Assembly: GCA_963576785.1 (NCBI GenBank)
Contig: OY756151.1
Location: 868,001 to 932,000 of the forward strand
Length of the DNA stretch: 64,000 nucleotides
DNA from: Chlorophyllum brunneum
Taxonomy: Eukaryota > Basidiomycota > Agaricomycetes > Agaricales > Agaricaceae
Reading direction: 5' to 3'
Numbering within the stretch: position 1 is the first letter of the stretch; every line of letters starts with the position of its first letter. Below the pieces are notes generated by a model. The model worked only from the letters and a program-made list of their open reading frames with translations. It ran no database searches and was not told the origin of the DNA. Positions 38,776-50,920 of the stretch are shown here, in pieces. The translations under genes were made by a program, and so were the position numbers.

Positions 38776-40633
38776 CTATCGGCGAGTGAATGCCCCGGTG
38801 ATAGGACAACCTTGCAGCTCAGCAGCCGCCTTTAGAACCTCTTCGTTGCCAGCTGTAAACACCATATGAGTACCATGATTCACACACTGTCAGGCTGAAA
38901 CGCACTATTTTCCAGCGCAATAGGACCCATTTCCTCAATTCTGTACCCGTCAGAGCGTAACCTGCACCCGACTAAGTAAGTTCCGGGTACATCGGAATAG
39001 GTACTCACGAAGGGCTCGGAACATGACTATGGTAATTAACTTGAACCAGAAACCTATCCCAAAGCCTTCCAAACATCGTCCTGGACTCTGGCTTGTACCA
39101 AGGTCGCACTTGGAATTTCGCCGGATGCATTCTTGGATTGATGGATCCATCTTTATTTCTACGAATCTCTAAACTGACGGGAAACCTGATATTAGAGTCA
39201 GAACGAGGGAGCATGAACCATTTCTGAACGAAGGCGGCCGTCGTGAGGGCGCTCCGGATGATAAAATGTTTGTACCACGGCTGCACCGGTTGCCTGCAAC
39301 CAATCAAGTCAGCCACGGTTGACATGTATGCTGGGTGGACGTACATCATGGCGATGCGAACGGGTTCATCGAGCATGCAAACCGTCAGGCCTTCAACCCA
39401 ATGACGTATACCGAAAGCCTTAGGCACGGAGTAAAGCAATTCTTCCGTTGTATACCCTGCGACGGCCTTGTTGACGGGGTCTTCAACCATATAATCTCGT
39501 TCATAAGCCTATAGGGGCACGATCGTTATCACCGCTGATCAATGGTTATGGAGCCATAACCCACCCTTGCCCAAGCTCTCATCTCATCCGGGGTTTCTGG
39601 AATGTCTCGAATACCCATGCGTTTACCGATTTCAACCCAAAATGTACAGTATGCCTTTCAATAAATTGTAAGGAGGAAGATAGGGTGACAATTCATAATC
39701 AACGTACGTATTCTTCCATAGGTGACAGAGGCCGCCATCCATACTGCCTCGCCCACGTCTGCAATAACCCTGTCAAATCTTCAAGTTGCGGAACTGAGGT
39801 GAATGTTGACTGACTGCGGGTTCGACAGCAAAGAGAATTAGAGTATAAAGGAAGTCTCCATTAGACTGTAAGAAGACTCAGCACCGTAACAACTGTTTGG
39901 TAGGCACAGTAACACTCACTATATTGTATCTCGAATGCAAGTAGTTGACACGCGCGAGAGCAATCATAGCACGAGGATCAAGTTCTCCGGACTTGTCTTC
40001 TGTTGCATACCCTGATATCGGGCATCCCACCCAACTAGCTGCAGATGAATACGGATTCATGATTTGTTCGCCCGAACTACATTTTGTAGTCTTACCGATG
40101 AGAATCTCTGTCTGTTTGAATCCAAACTTGATCAGAGCGCAGAACAGAAATAAAGCATCAAAGTAAGGGAGACTCACGTCCGCATATCTTCTAGATACCG
40201 TCTCGCTGCTTTTCAGCTGCTTTGTCGCGGCCAACAGTTTCGAGATCGATGGCTTTCAGTCATTAAAATAGCAAACAGACACAACAACCAGTCAGCACAA
40301 CGCATAACACAGATCTCGAGCGAACGAAAGTCGACCCACAATGCCATATGTTTTGAACAGCGCAAATGCGAGTGAATAGTTCAATAACATCGACATATCA
40401 TACCCGCTTGACACCATCATAATCTTCTGCGCCTCTTCAGGCGTCAACGTCCTATCCTCATACTTGTGTTGGTATTTCTTGTGGACCTCCCCGTATCGTT
40501 TGAACCTCAGCGCGCGCACCAGCGCTAAGTATGCCACGAATACGGCGGCAAACCCACTTGTTGGGGTTACGCTTTTCAGCGCATTGGAGAAAAACGGTAC
40601 GATAGTCTGGAGAACTTGGTGGAAGGTCCACAT
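38776..40633 (-). CDS. MpaB/DUF2236-type ER-bound oxygenase
   Basis: Family known from MpaB of mycophenolic acid synthesis and latex-clearing-protein-like oxygenases, which are b-type haem or membrane-associated oxygenases; the substrate here is unknown. Exon 1 (40633-40340) encodes an N-terminal membrane anchor (AAVFVAYLALVRALRFKRYG). Then 40252-40178, a 16-nt microexon 40111-40096 (TEILIG), and 40038-39920 (ASWVGCPISGYATEDKSG, ARVNYLHSRYNI) follow. Further exons give SNGDFLYTLILFAVEPA, TWARQYGWRPLSPMEEY, WVEIGKRMGIRDIPETPDEM, AYERDYMVEDPVNKAVAGYT and a long exon to about 39050 with QPVQPWYKHFIIRSALTT and NPRMHPAKFQVRPWYKP. The C-terminal pieces are GYRIEEMGPIALEN and GNEEVLKAAAELQGCPITGA, with a stop at 38776. 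YLHSRYNI is the conserved family block. Exons 1-4 sum to 504 nt in phase; I did not fix all downstream boundaries to the base. Confidence 0.85.
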
Positions 40634-41593
40634 GGTGTTAAAGGAAGTTCAGGGTCAGGAAGGACGTGTTTGGAAGAACAACAACACTCATCATCTTTTG
40701 CTTGCAGGAGTAGAGTGGGTACCGTGCTAAACCCAGTGGTGTCGTAATGTAATCTGATGGTGGCGCAGGAGACTAGCCATTTTGAGCAACACAAGTTGTC
40801 GAATGCCTGATATATACCAGGTGGAGACCCGGCTTTTCCTGGCCAGCTCCGAGTTCCACGAGGGAGAGTACCAAGCGAAAGCTGGTTTGGAAATACTGAC
40901 TCATGATCTTGTTGCTGTTGAAAGTTACTTGACTTCTTATGATAATGCCGACGATGGAACCGAAAAACGTCTGCCATCGCCCCAAAATATATGAAACCGG
41001 ATGCTACCGAACATCATGCATCGCTCAGCTTCGACGCTGTGGAATAATTAGCCTGCTTACTCAGCGGCTGGAAGAAAGCGACCTTGGCAGTGTGGACGTC
41101 GTTAAATCCCAACTACGCCACAAGTGGATCATCGGGCCATAAGAACTGCGTGGTTTTGTCACTTAACCACTTCACCATCCCTTTCACCTGCCATTTTCAT
41201 ACAAAATGGTTGACACCATCATCCTTTGATTCGGAACATGGTTCTGGTTATTCTGGAGCACGTTATGAGATTAATCATTGTTCAGAACTGAGTGGTCCTC
41301 TCCTCAGAATGACCGAGATCAGATTCACCACAGATTTCAGAATAAACCCTGGTGCAGGCCAGAGGCGAAGAGGCAGTTTGAGCAGCTCAAAAATGGTATC
41401 CTTCCCGTCCATAAGGCGCGTGCTGACCCTAAGTAATAAGCACGCTCCTTAGGAAATCAGTGTATACTGAAAACAACGGGTCCATTTTTAGGTCGATTCT
41501 CCCCTTACGTATTATGGAAGTGAGAAGGAATTAAGGAAGTACTACCAGGTCTGCTCCCGGCCCCCTAACGACTTCAACGCGATAACCTTGTGT
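40634..41593. other. intergenic, no supported gene
   Basis: About 960 bases between the MpaB-type gene start and the SDR gene stop. It includes the promoter of the MpaB-type gene; no coding or repeat signal that I can support. Confidence 0.4.
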
Positions 41594-42833
41594 CTACTGC
41601 CCCTTTGTCATCTGTATAAAGTCTACGATAACACGATCCATCCCCTCGGAATCAACCTTGAAGCCCAGTCCGATGGCGTACGAACAATCAAATCTTGCAG
41701 GCCATGAAGAGACAATGCGTCTGTTCGTCTCGTCATCCTTGAAGTCAATCATTTCCAGGCTCCGTCGTCCAGTAACTCTCTCTAGTGCCTCGATCATCCC
41801 TCTAATCGAGACAGTGAAGCCGGGTAAACAGACAACACGAGTGTGGGGAAGAAATTTGTCGGTAGGAACCGCCCGAGCCAGAATGAGGTTCTGAACAGTC
41901 GTTAGTGGTGAGGCTAGCCACACCGCAAGATCTAGCTCAGCCGAATCCATAGAATTGCCGACAGGGCATAGTGCCCGCCGCCCATGTAATGGTTCGCGAA
42001 CGATAGCTACGAACGAACCCGAATATGCATGCGATGAAGGTGGAAAGGCCAAGGTGTTGGCTTACCTGAGAGGAACGAGGAAGTTGCCGCCGCTGGTGGA
42101 CCTGGCCGCACAACGATCGTTGGAAGCCGGCAGATACGGCCATCTATGAAGCCCCGACGGGTAAACTCATTGATGTAGAATTCACATGTGAGCTTCTCCA
42201 TTCCATACGCGTTTTGAGGGATGGCAATCGTGGATGGTGTCACAATTTCAGGCTAAGTGATTATAAACTCAAGGCGAAGCGACGAAGGAAGCCATTGACT
42301 GACCAAGGGCCCACCGTAAACAGCAAGGGAAGAAGTGAAGATGAATTTGATCAGTTTATTCGCCTGAGCACCAAAATGCCGTGCGGTCTGGAGGAGGGCC
42401 ACCACGGAGTCAATATTGATCTAAGAAGGATTAAGATGAGGTGAAGGCCTCATTATCGTGCATGAAGAACCTTGAGGCCAAGATCAAAGTTGTCCTCGGC
42501 GCCACGAGACATGATACCATGCATGCAGTAAATCGTATCTGGGACGCCAAGCTCGGTCCCAAATAATCGACGGACTTCACCAACGTCCGTCAAATCAACC
42601 TTCAGTGCCTTTGAATGGACACCAGGAAGGGCACCAGGCTCTACGACATCTGTTAACAGAAGACGTATGGCGTCGTCGCCACTCCCAGCTAGTGTCTTGG
42701 CCAACTATCAGCGGGAGGGTGTCGAGAGGGCACAATCGTGATCAGAGTATGGAAGGCATTAGAAGCTGGCCACGCTTACTAGCCCACCTAAAAAACCTGC
42801 TGCACCGGTAATTAGCACGGTCTCGATGGCCAT
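41594..42833 (-). CDS. NAD-dependent epimerase/dehydratase (extended SDR), DenD-like
   Basis: Five exons: 42833-42780, 42704-42471, 42420-42304, 42252-42066, 42006-41594; sum 1005 nt, 334 aa. The N-terminus MAIETVLITGAAGFLGG has the Rossmann TGxxGxxG motif. The catalytic triad is visible as Ser in FTSSLAVYGG and YxxxK in NAYGMEKLTCEFYIN. The RLPTIVVRPG block and the C-terminal substrate domain are intact. It resembles D-erythronate dehydrogenase/nucleoside-sugar epimerase-type proteins; the exact substrate is not inferable. A longer frame opens upstream of 42833, but the start chosen sits directly before the first beta strand, as in the family. Confidence 0.9.
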
Positions 42834-43154
42834 CTTTGAGCCAGAAGCAGAGACTTTGGGTAAGAGGAATGCATTTTTGGGAGTGACTGGATGGGAATGT
42901 GGACGGAAGCGGTATTTCCGGACCGGGGTGACATGTCGGAGTGTGGGCACGACAATAACTGCAGAACGCGCTACCATGTCACTCTCTACCCACCTCCATT
43001 CCTCCTCGACAACCGACTGATTATTGTTGTATCAGTTGCAACGCACGAACAATTGGCGAAAGTTTCTATATATCTCCCCTGTCCTAGGCTTGGACGTCCG
43101 TCTGTCGCCTGACTGGACATCCAGACTTCCGTTCATGGTCCTGGCTGGGTGAAC

Positions 43155-46078
43155 ATGTCCAGTAATTCCGCAGCAGATCATGGATCAGGAGTTATGGACA
43201 CTACCACCTCTTACTCTCTACCGGCTTCGCCCAAGCTGACGAATATTCAGTCCCGGGATCACTCTCCCTCAACCGAACGACCTTTCGACATCGTTTCCCG
43301 GAGGCTCAAAGAGATTGGCGCCATCTCTCTCGAGGATTTTCTCTCCCATAAAATACCCATCGATCCCCCACGCACTTATCTTCCCAAACTCACTGGGCAC
43401 CGCACCTGGCCGATTTGTGACATCGATATTACAAACAACGCACACGTTTCTGGTGCCGCCGGTGGTGAACACCGAGGTCCGAACCCTCCCTCGCTTAGTC
43501 CAGCGCCCCTTTCAGAACGGAACCTGAATGGCGACACTAAATCAGACATTTCCTTCTCGCGAGACAATGCCATTAGTCGCTTGCATCAGGCATGTATTCA
43601 TGCCTTCGGATCCGCAGATTTACTCAAGTATGAGTTCCTCGAAGAGAGCGGACAGGAGAGTAGGTATTCACTCAACTCCTTGAAATATATTCTGATCATA
43701 CATCACATCACAGGCAAGCAGTGCATTCTCACTATTACGCGCTCTGATGGGCAATTGCGCTCGTACAAAAGCGAGCCGGTTTTCCTGAGACGAGCAGATG
43801 CCAAGGCACAAGCTGCGGCTCTTGCCGTACAGATGGGAGCTCTCAGCTTTCTTTTGGGTGGGGATACAGAAGTGATAAAGGGCAACAAGGTGCAGCCTCC
43901 GTCTCAGATGGTCGCCAGTGGTGATCAGGGCGCGCTAGTGGAACCCACTGCGCCAGAGAGCCTGATCGAGAATTGTTTACTTGAATGGAGGGCAAGAAAA
44001 GTCCATCCAGAATGGATCTTCTATGACGATTCTCGGGTGGTCGGTCGTAAGTCAATTTAGTTCATTTGACTACCGAAACTGATTTTATCCTTAGAATATG
44101 GTGCCGCTTTGAGAATACAATTGACGAAACACTCTTTACGCGTTTATTCTTGTGATTCCACGCTTAAATCTGAATCTGATGCCAAGGCTGCTTGTGCGAA
44201 GAAGGCATTGGAGGAAGGCGTTCTCGACTACATTAAATTCGGAAACGGGCAGAAGGAGCCCGCTCCACTATTTCTCGAAGACAAGGAACCTGAACTCTTC
44301 GATCAACAACGTCCCCCTGCGAAGGGCAAGCCAAGACCTATGACGTTGCAATCCTATTACGAGTCATTACCTCGGCCTTTCCCCGAATCCTTTGGTAACA
44401 AGACGGCCGTGGAAATCAATACACCTGGTTACATCAATACTCTACTTCAGTCTGCACGTGGTGGTCGACTGAAATATAATTTTTATTGGATCACGGATAG
44501 GAGTACTGGTCGTGAGTTGCTCTTCTTTTTTTTTCGGAGGCAGTCGCTGATTGTGTTAGTCTTGGGCTGTCTCCTTCGCCTGGAGAGAGGACAGGAGACT
44601 AAGACATATTTCGTTGATCAATTGTTTCAAAGGCGGAGCGATGCCAAAGCTGCCGCTTGTCTACAGGCCCTATCTCAAGGACTTGGCGACTACATTCGGT
44701 CCGTCAAAGCTTCAATAGATGCTAGGTTTACGCCAGAAATGCGGAAACTCGCCAGCGAAAAGCTCATCTTCGCTCTGAACACGGAATGCAGCAAAATTCG
44801 GCAAGGAAACCGGCTTAACTTTACGTATACGGATGACCTTGACGGTAAGAGTGTATCTATCTAGTAGACTGTTTCCCAATAACAAAGCGTATAGCTTTCG
44901 GGGCGAGCCTGGAAATTGATATATCGCGCAGTCCTGAAGTGTCAGACCTCCGGAAATGGACAGTCCCTGCCGAATATCGGTCAAAAAGTGATGCAAAGCT
45001 AGCTGTCTGTTATCAAGCAGTGTCCCAGGGTGCTATCGAAGTGCTTCGGTTCGAGGGGACACCGCCACTTGGTCATGTTCCCTATTGGGATGTGGTTCGC
45101 GGGAAAGGACCGGCAGCCCGAGCCGTAAAGAGGAAAAGTGCAGAGACGGATGCAGGCGGTGAAAGTTGTAACCAGCAGAAGAAGCGGAAGAAGGACTGGC
45201 AGAAAACAGGCTCAAATGCCTCAGATCCCTCGAGCGTTATGGCTGCAGCGGCCACTGGTCTTAAGCGATTGGGGGAGAAAAGGCCCCCGCACGTGCGGCT
45301 CCAGGAATTCCACAGCGCCACTCCCCACAACTCTTCTGGTGTGGTGCCAGCGACGTTTGGAAGTGAGGATACAAGACACCTCGTATCCCTCAGCGGCCTA
45401 GATAGCTTCCCAGCTCCGCAAACTCCATACTACCCTCCCTCTATACCTGGAGCACAATTTCCCGTCCCACCCCAAATGCTCTCGCCCACGGCCACAACCT
45501 CAATGTACTATCAACCAACTCCTTCCTCTCCTATCGCCTTTACAACATATCACCCGCATTCAGCTATACCAGAACACTTTATTCCGCACCCTAAAGCCTA
45601 TCACCCTCAATTTATTCCTGCATATCCTCTGCCAGCTGTCTCGCCATATCATACCATGCCCTCTCCCCACTGTTCTCCCTATGTGTATCCTTCATCGAGT
45701 CCGGTCTACCTCCCCTCGACTCCAGATAGTTGGCCGATGGAAGTTCCAAATTATCGTCAAGATGCCTATCATCATCCTTTACCATACGCACCCCTCCATC
45801 CCATGTCTCCACCATCCACACCACCTCGCCCCCAAAGAATCAAGAGGATCGACAGGAACCCGGCTCTCTCGCCGCTTAGGGCCGTCGAAACTCTCACTGA
45901 ACTGGAGGAAGTTGGAAGAGGCAATGGAACTGAACGAAGAGAGGTCCTAGGTGAAATGGCGGCAGTCCCCTCAGAGAAAGAAGTTGAAGGCCTGGAACCG
46001 GGAGAGTTGATAGAGACATCAGAAGATGGAGTTGTAAAAAGGCACCAAGTGTTGGAACGAAGGGCAAGTTTGCCGTAA
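43155..46078 (+). CDS. four tandem dsRBD-like modules with Pro/Tyr-rich tail (907 aa)
   Basis: Exons 43155-43659, 43714-44046, 44095-44511, 44560-44844, 44895-46078; sum 2724 nt. All four introns (48-54 nt) are phase 1. Four repeats lie at about residues 137-222, 249-330, 390-468 and 484-567. Each has a helix (RLHQACIHAF; LIENCLLEWR; YINTLLQSAR; KLIFALNTEC), a strand (KYEFLEESG; EWIFYDDSR; KYNFYWITDR; NFTYTDDLDG), two more strands (CILTITRSDGQ; ALRIQLTKHS; LLRLERGQE; SLEIDISRS) and a C-terminal Ala-rich helix (RADAKAQAAALAV; SDAKAACAKKALEEG; SDAKAAACLQAL; SDAKLAVCYQAV). This is the alpha-beta-beta-beta-alpha order of double-stranded-RNA-binding domains, and each intron falls between strands 1 and 2. 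A basic cluster (KRKSAETD, KKRKKDWQK) follows, then about 280 residues rich in Pro, Tyr, His and Ser. RNA binding is inference; the canonical KKxAK is only partly kept. Confidence 0.8.
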
Positions 46079-46809
46079 ACGCGATGCTGGACGAAAAGGA
46101 CGATGGGACTGCTGTACTTCTTTTGCTGAGCTGATGTGCATCGTATCCAAACGGGGGCGGACAGATCCAGAACTCTAAACAAGTACTCTTTACTTCTCGG
46201 AATATGTAACCGCTACCTCGAAGTCCCGCACACTCGAACCGAACCACGACCACACTACTTACTTGTTGGGAACATCCGATTGTAGAAATGCTGCATCCGA
46301 CGTCATCAACTCCTAAGCAGGCAATGTCATATGTAGTTGTCGTGACACGACTTTGATAGGACTTATCCCGGATGCTTCTTCTCGTAGAATGACGGCGCAC
46401 ATGTATGATGATTTTTCCCACCCGCTCGTTGTGGATAACGGGACAAAATTCCATCCATACGTTTTCCAGGCGCGACAAAGAAAGACCTTGCAAGAGGGCC
46501 GAGAAGTGGCATAGGCAACTCCTAGTGTTAGATGTCCTGGAATGCGGGGACTTAACACGGGAGCACGTGATACTCTGCATGCATAAAGTGCTGGAACGAC
46601 CCGATCTACTCCAAAGAGTTGAAATAAGAAAGCACGAAAACATAGCCCAAGAAAGTCGGAGAGCGTATCACTGACGCATTCTGTCTTTCCCTCACGTCGT
46701 TGGCGCTTCCCCGGTACGTTCCCTCTATGGAATCCCGCCCTGCTCATCCTCTCCTTCTCACACCCTATTTGGGTAGAGAGATTATAGATAAGCACCTGCG
46801 AATCCAGTA
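46079..46809. other. spacer, no supported gene
   Basis: Downstream of the dsRBD-like gene and before the right inverted arm. A minus-strand frame overlapping the gene's 3' end is antisense and unsupported. Confidence 0.4.
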
Positions 46810-46869
46810 TCAGCCATATTTATACTATCATCGTGGCCTAAACTGTGCCACTCCTTTACGCAGATCTTG

Positions 46870-48481
46870 ATGTCGGATCCCCTCAGCGCGCTTCCCAATG
46901 AAATATCCCATAGGATCGTTGATTTCGTAAGGTTCTTATAGCGGGTGCAGCGACATTTGACCCTCTTTGTCTAGGTATCTGATCACAAAGATACGCTCCG
47001 CCAATTGCGCCTCACGTCAAGGCAGCTCCACGACTTGGTCTCTCCTGTTCTCTTCTCAAAATTCGAGGTGTTTTTCGGCTATACCACACCCCTCAAACGA
47101 TGCGAGGATATCAAAACAGCAGTGGCATCGGGGAAGGGATCAGTATTTCGCAACGTTAGACATCTACGACTTACAATCTTCACCAATCTCAGACTAGACT
47201 TCAGTCCGTGGTTCAGCTTGCTGGAGGCATTGATCCCCGCCTTGGTAAACCTCCACTCCATCGAGTGCGTATCTATCACAGGTTGAGGATTGGCACTGCT
47301 CATGCTAGTGTTGTTCACGGTTAACAGCTGGGACCACACGTTGGCAAGCAGAGGTTACCCCCCACATGCAGTCGAGAGAGTAACGAGTTGCCTTGGCTCG
47401 TTGACGAACATCAGAGAATTGATCTTAGCCCTACGTCCACATAGCCGAGCGCCGGGATTCGAACTTCCACTGCCTCTATCCAATCTGCACATCCTCGCGG
47501 TGAAATGGTGCTGTGAGAAACGACCGTCTTCTCACATGCTGTCACAGATATCAGCTATGGTAGCACATTCTCCGGATCTCGAGAGCTTCACGTTCATTAT
47601 TCCTTCTGCTCTCCACCTCTACAAAGATTTCGGACCACCAGTGACCTTCGAGGATATATTTGGTGCAGTCTCATCACTCCCAACAGACCTGAAGCTGAGG
47701 TCCCTCGAAACTCGCGCCATCATTGTTACCTCAGACGACTTTCGTAGACACATCCGCCACTTCCGTCGCCTGGAGAAGCTCAGGATTAGATTCGACCCGA
47801 GCCCATCTGCGGGACGTAATATTGGAGAAATCTTCCAGGTCCTATCAGCGGAGCGCATCTTCCTCAAGGGCATCTTCATCGACGTTATTCATCATCCAGG
47901 AGTCTTCAACTACATGTCCTCGTATTCCGACATCGAGCAGCTGGAACTGAAGCCCGGGCATGCTCTTGATGATTCGCGCCGGCTTGTGGATCGATTTTTC
48001 TCTTCGGTCTTGCCCACTCACTCAAATTCGTTAAAACGGCTGAGGATAGGAGGGAATCTTACGACTGCGTGGTCGAAGCTTCTATCTTCGGAACATCTGG
48101 AGGCCGTGGCACGATGTCGATTGCTGGAATACATATGTTGTTGGATGTCAATCCGGGCCGATGATGTGACGGCGAAAAATGCGGATGTCTTAGTGAGGAA
48201 TAATCAGACCCGCCGCCATGTATAGACTGATGCAAATGTCCCAGATCAGCTGGCTGGACACAGTTGTACAGCTTCCCAGGTTGAAAAGGTTCAAATGTCC
48301 ACCAATTCGTATCGGTGGAAGAAGATATCTTCTTCACATGGCCATACCTGACCCTTTTGTACCCACCCGGAACGACCCGGACCCTTTGGTCAGAGGTTTT
48401 GTGAAGGAAGTTGTGACAAATTTCCGAGTAACAAACCGACCATGTTGCATTATTGATAGTGATTATAATACCCGCAAGTAA
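46870..48481 (+). CDS. F-box-like protein 2, right-arm copy
   Basis: Same structure as the left copy: exon 1 46870-46926 (MSDPLSALPNEISHRIVDF), a 48-nt intron, exon 2 from 46975 (VSDHKDTLRQLRLTSRQLHD) to 47281. A 27-nt GT-AG gap (47282-47308) contains an in-frame TGA, then comes the long exon VLFTVNSWDHTLASRGYPP onwards. The last intron ends CCCAG before ISWLDTVVQLPRLKRFKCPP, or a close variant, with a stop at 48481. Several replacements relative to the left copy are visible (for example TIFTNLRLDF versus TTFTDLDLDF, and KLLSSEHLE versus KVLPSEHLE), yet the frame is open throughout. Probable SCF substrate adaptor of unknown target. Confidence 0.65.
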
Positions 48482-48501
48482 ATTTCTAGCCAGTAGGTAT
48501 C

Positions 48502-49864
48502 CTACGTCTGTAACCCGTAAAACGAGAGCTCGGCAGTTACTATAGTACCTTTTCGGGTCAAGTGTGAAAATTCAGCTTGTATATCCCGCCCCGCGCTGTC
48601 ACACCTCAAGCAAGTCATTCCCTGTGCATCCATCTGACACACGTCCACATATACACCAACTTCTTCTAATACCAAACAATGTGACACAAGCTCTTCGTCC
48701 AGAAATTGGCATAGTAGCCAGCAAATATCCAGAAACAGACCAGATGGAGAGTTCATCAGATGTTCAGGGACGACGAGCTCATATGTTAAAATAAATTGGC
48801 GCAAATTTGGGACGCATTCCAAAATTGGAAGAAGCCAGTCAACGGGGAACGGCACGACCTCTACGCCTGTCGCACTCATTAGAATGGTCAGTGTGATCTT
48901 GAGGCTTTCGAGCCTTGTTAAACATCCGAGGTCATTTGCAACCATCACAGAACCTCGCCTAGCCACTATGACAGAATTGAACACATGCCAAGCAGGACGG
49001 TGTTAATAGCTACTCACTTGGTCTCATAACATTCAGGCGAAGCTTCTTCAGGGTACTCCCAACCTCCCTGAGGAAGCTCCCTACAATTTTCGATGGTGTG
49101 ACATTCACCACATTGCTGGAAGGTACATCGATGTAGTCAAGCACCAATTTCTCAAGCCCGTTCTGGAAACTCCATTTACGTTTGGCCGCAAACCTCAAGA
49201 ACGCGCGAATCAGGCCGGTGTCCCCAAGATTCAGGTAATGGAGAACGGGTGGCTGTAGATGCCCCACTTTTGCTAATGCATCAAGGAAGCCCCGAAAGAT
49301 ATCGTCCTCGTTGAAGTATTCCCCCATGTTGGGGCACCGCATTCCCACTCTCTGGATATTTGGGCAGTAGAGAAGGATTGGAAACGGGAGCGGGCAGTTT
49401 AGGGGCGGGTGAGACGATATTTCGCGTAGTGTTGGGAGACTGAGGACAGCCGCGAAGGCCTCGACTTCTTTCTTCGAGAGATCGTTCCAGGAAAACGTAC
49501 ACGAGAAGTGGATGGCAGTCAAATTGGTGGCTCTAGCCAGTGGGCGAATCAGAGAAGATGGAATCCGGTAAGCCGTGTGCTCCGCTGGTTTTCCCTTGAG
49601 TTGTTCGGGAGAACTAAAGTGGACTCCCCGGACGAGCCCAAGGAGGTGGTCGGAGTGCTCAGACTGAGCCATCTTGGCCAAACCAGCGTCAGGCACCGGA
49701 CGGACAGCAATGTTTGCGAAAAGTCTTCTTTGAGCTGGGCCCAGCCAGCTACTCGAAACCTGGGCAGCGCTGGCAAGGGTTCTTTTGTCCGATGCAGGCA
49801 AATGAGACAAAAATTCTTCGATGATATCTAGGGGAATGTGAGTTGCGGTAGCTGGTTGCTGCAT
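48502..49864 (-). CDS. F-box-like protein 1, right-arm copy (436 aa)
   Basis: Exons 49864-49018 and 48965-48502 (1311 nt) with the same 52-nt intron position as the left copy. Exon 1 encodes an identical protein to the left copy (F-box-like start HIPLDIIEEFLSHLPASDKR). Exon 2 has diverged: GCLTRLESL versus GCLARLESL, SATGVEVV versus NATGVEVV, and a rearranged segment CDSAGRDIQAEFSHL with one extra codon. The frame is intact. It converges with the F-box-like 2 copy, stops 20 bases apart, exactly as in the left arm. Confidence 0.8.
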
Positions 49865-50342
49865 GATGACGGTACGAAAAGAGTTTGGGGGGATGAACGG
49901 GGCTGAAATGAACGGTGGTTTTGTTCCCAGTCGTCTTTCTTCTCACGAGGGCTTCTCTGCAGTCCTGAAGAATATCACCCGACTGCCATGAGTTCAGGGC
50001 GGAGATCCCGATGTTTGTACCCCTTCAGGATCGACATGTTTGGTTTCACTGTCGCAACCGATGTTGACTTTGTCGTCCCCGAACTAACAGACATTCGTAG
50101 TCGACACTGCGTAAGTCGCTTTGTGTCACTCTGGCCTTCTCCTTGTTGCGTGATGAGACCAGTACCGTTGGCAGTATGGGTATACGTGGATGCTGAGGCT
50201 GACTTCGACGGGGGTCACCACCGCACTCCCAGATGCGTTTTCACTGCAAACAATTGACACTTGTTTGCCAGAACTTGTACAAGGGAACATATACCGGGCA
50301 TATGCTCGGTGGCCTGGCGAGTTCGTCTGAGGTAGACTACCT

Positions 50343-50920
50343 ACGCTAGCGAGCCATCAAGGAAGCCCCGAAAAATATCGTCCTCGTTGAAGTATTTCGT
50401 TATGTAGGGGCTCCGCACTCCCACTGTCCGGATATTTGGGCAGTAGAGAAGGATTGGAAGCGGGAGCGGGTTGTGTGCGGGTGGTTGAGACGATATTTCG
50501 CGTAATGTTGGGAGACTGAGGATAGCCGCGAAGGCCTCGAGAGATCGTTCCAGGCAAATGTGCACGAGAAGTGGATGGCAGTCAAGTTCACTGCTTGAGT
50601 GAGTGGGTGAATCAAAGACGATGGAATCTGGAAAGCCGTGTTGTCCATTAACTCGTCTTCAAGTAGTTCAAAATAACAAAAGTGGACTCTCCTGATCAGC
50701 TGGGGGTGATCGGGGTATTGTGACTGGGCCATGTTGAATAATTCAGTATCGGGCACCGGATGGAGTGTAATTTCTGTGAAAAGCCTCTTGTGGGCCGGGT
50801 CTTGCCAGTCACTCGAAACCTGCGCAGCGCTGGCAAGGGTCTTTTTGTCTGGTGGAGGCAAATAAGACAAAATTATTCGATGATCTCTGGAGCATTATTT
50901 TCGGTGGCTGGTTGCTGCAT
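50343..50920 (-). pseudogene. third, diverged and truncated copy of F-box-like gene 1
   Basis: The ATG at 50920 opens MQQPATENNAPEIIE, then a stop: relative to the intact copies one base is missing just after the F-box helix start, shifting the frame. Downstream, the frame LASAAQVSSDWQDPAHKRLF and RIPSSLI-like QIPSSLIHPLTQAVNL match the intact gene with many replacements, and a second shift occurs near WNDLS. Homology ends at EDDIFRGFLDG, exactly where the right arm of the inverted duplication begins (50355). The upstream region to about 51060 is also homologous to sequence upstream of the intact copy (49950-50090). The gene is broken by both point lesions and the rearrangement breakpoint. 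Confidence 0.88.

Larger units (their letters stand above)
46810..50355 (-). repeat. right arm of large inverted duplication
   Basis: Reverse complement of 33590-37130. The outer boundary at 50355 is abrupt and runs straight into a diverged, truncated copy of F-box-like gene 1. The inner boundary fades near 46810. Carries intact-looking copies of both F-box-like genes. Confidence 0.93.

Noticed and set aside
33590..50355. Inverted arms as terminal repeats of a giant DNA transposon
   Set aside because: The arms contain ordinary intact F-box genes, the spacer has no transposase or replicase, no target duplication is visible, and the inner ends fade rather than stop sharply.
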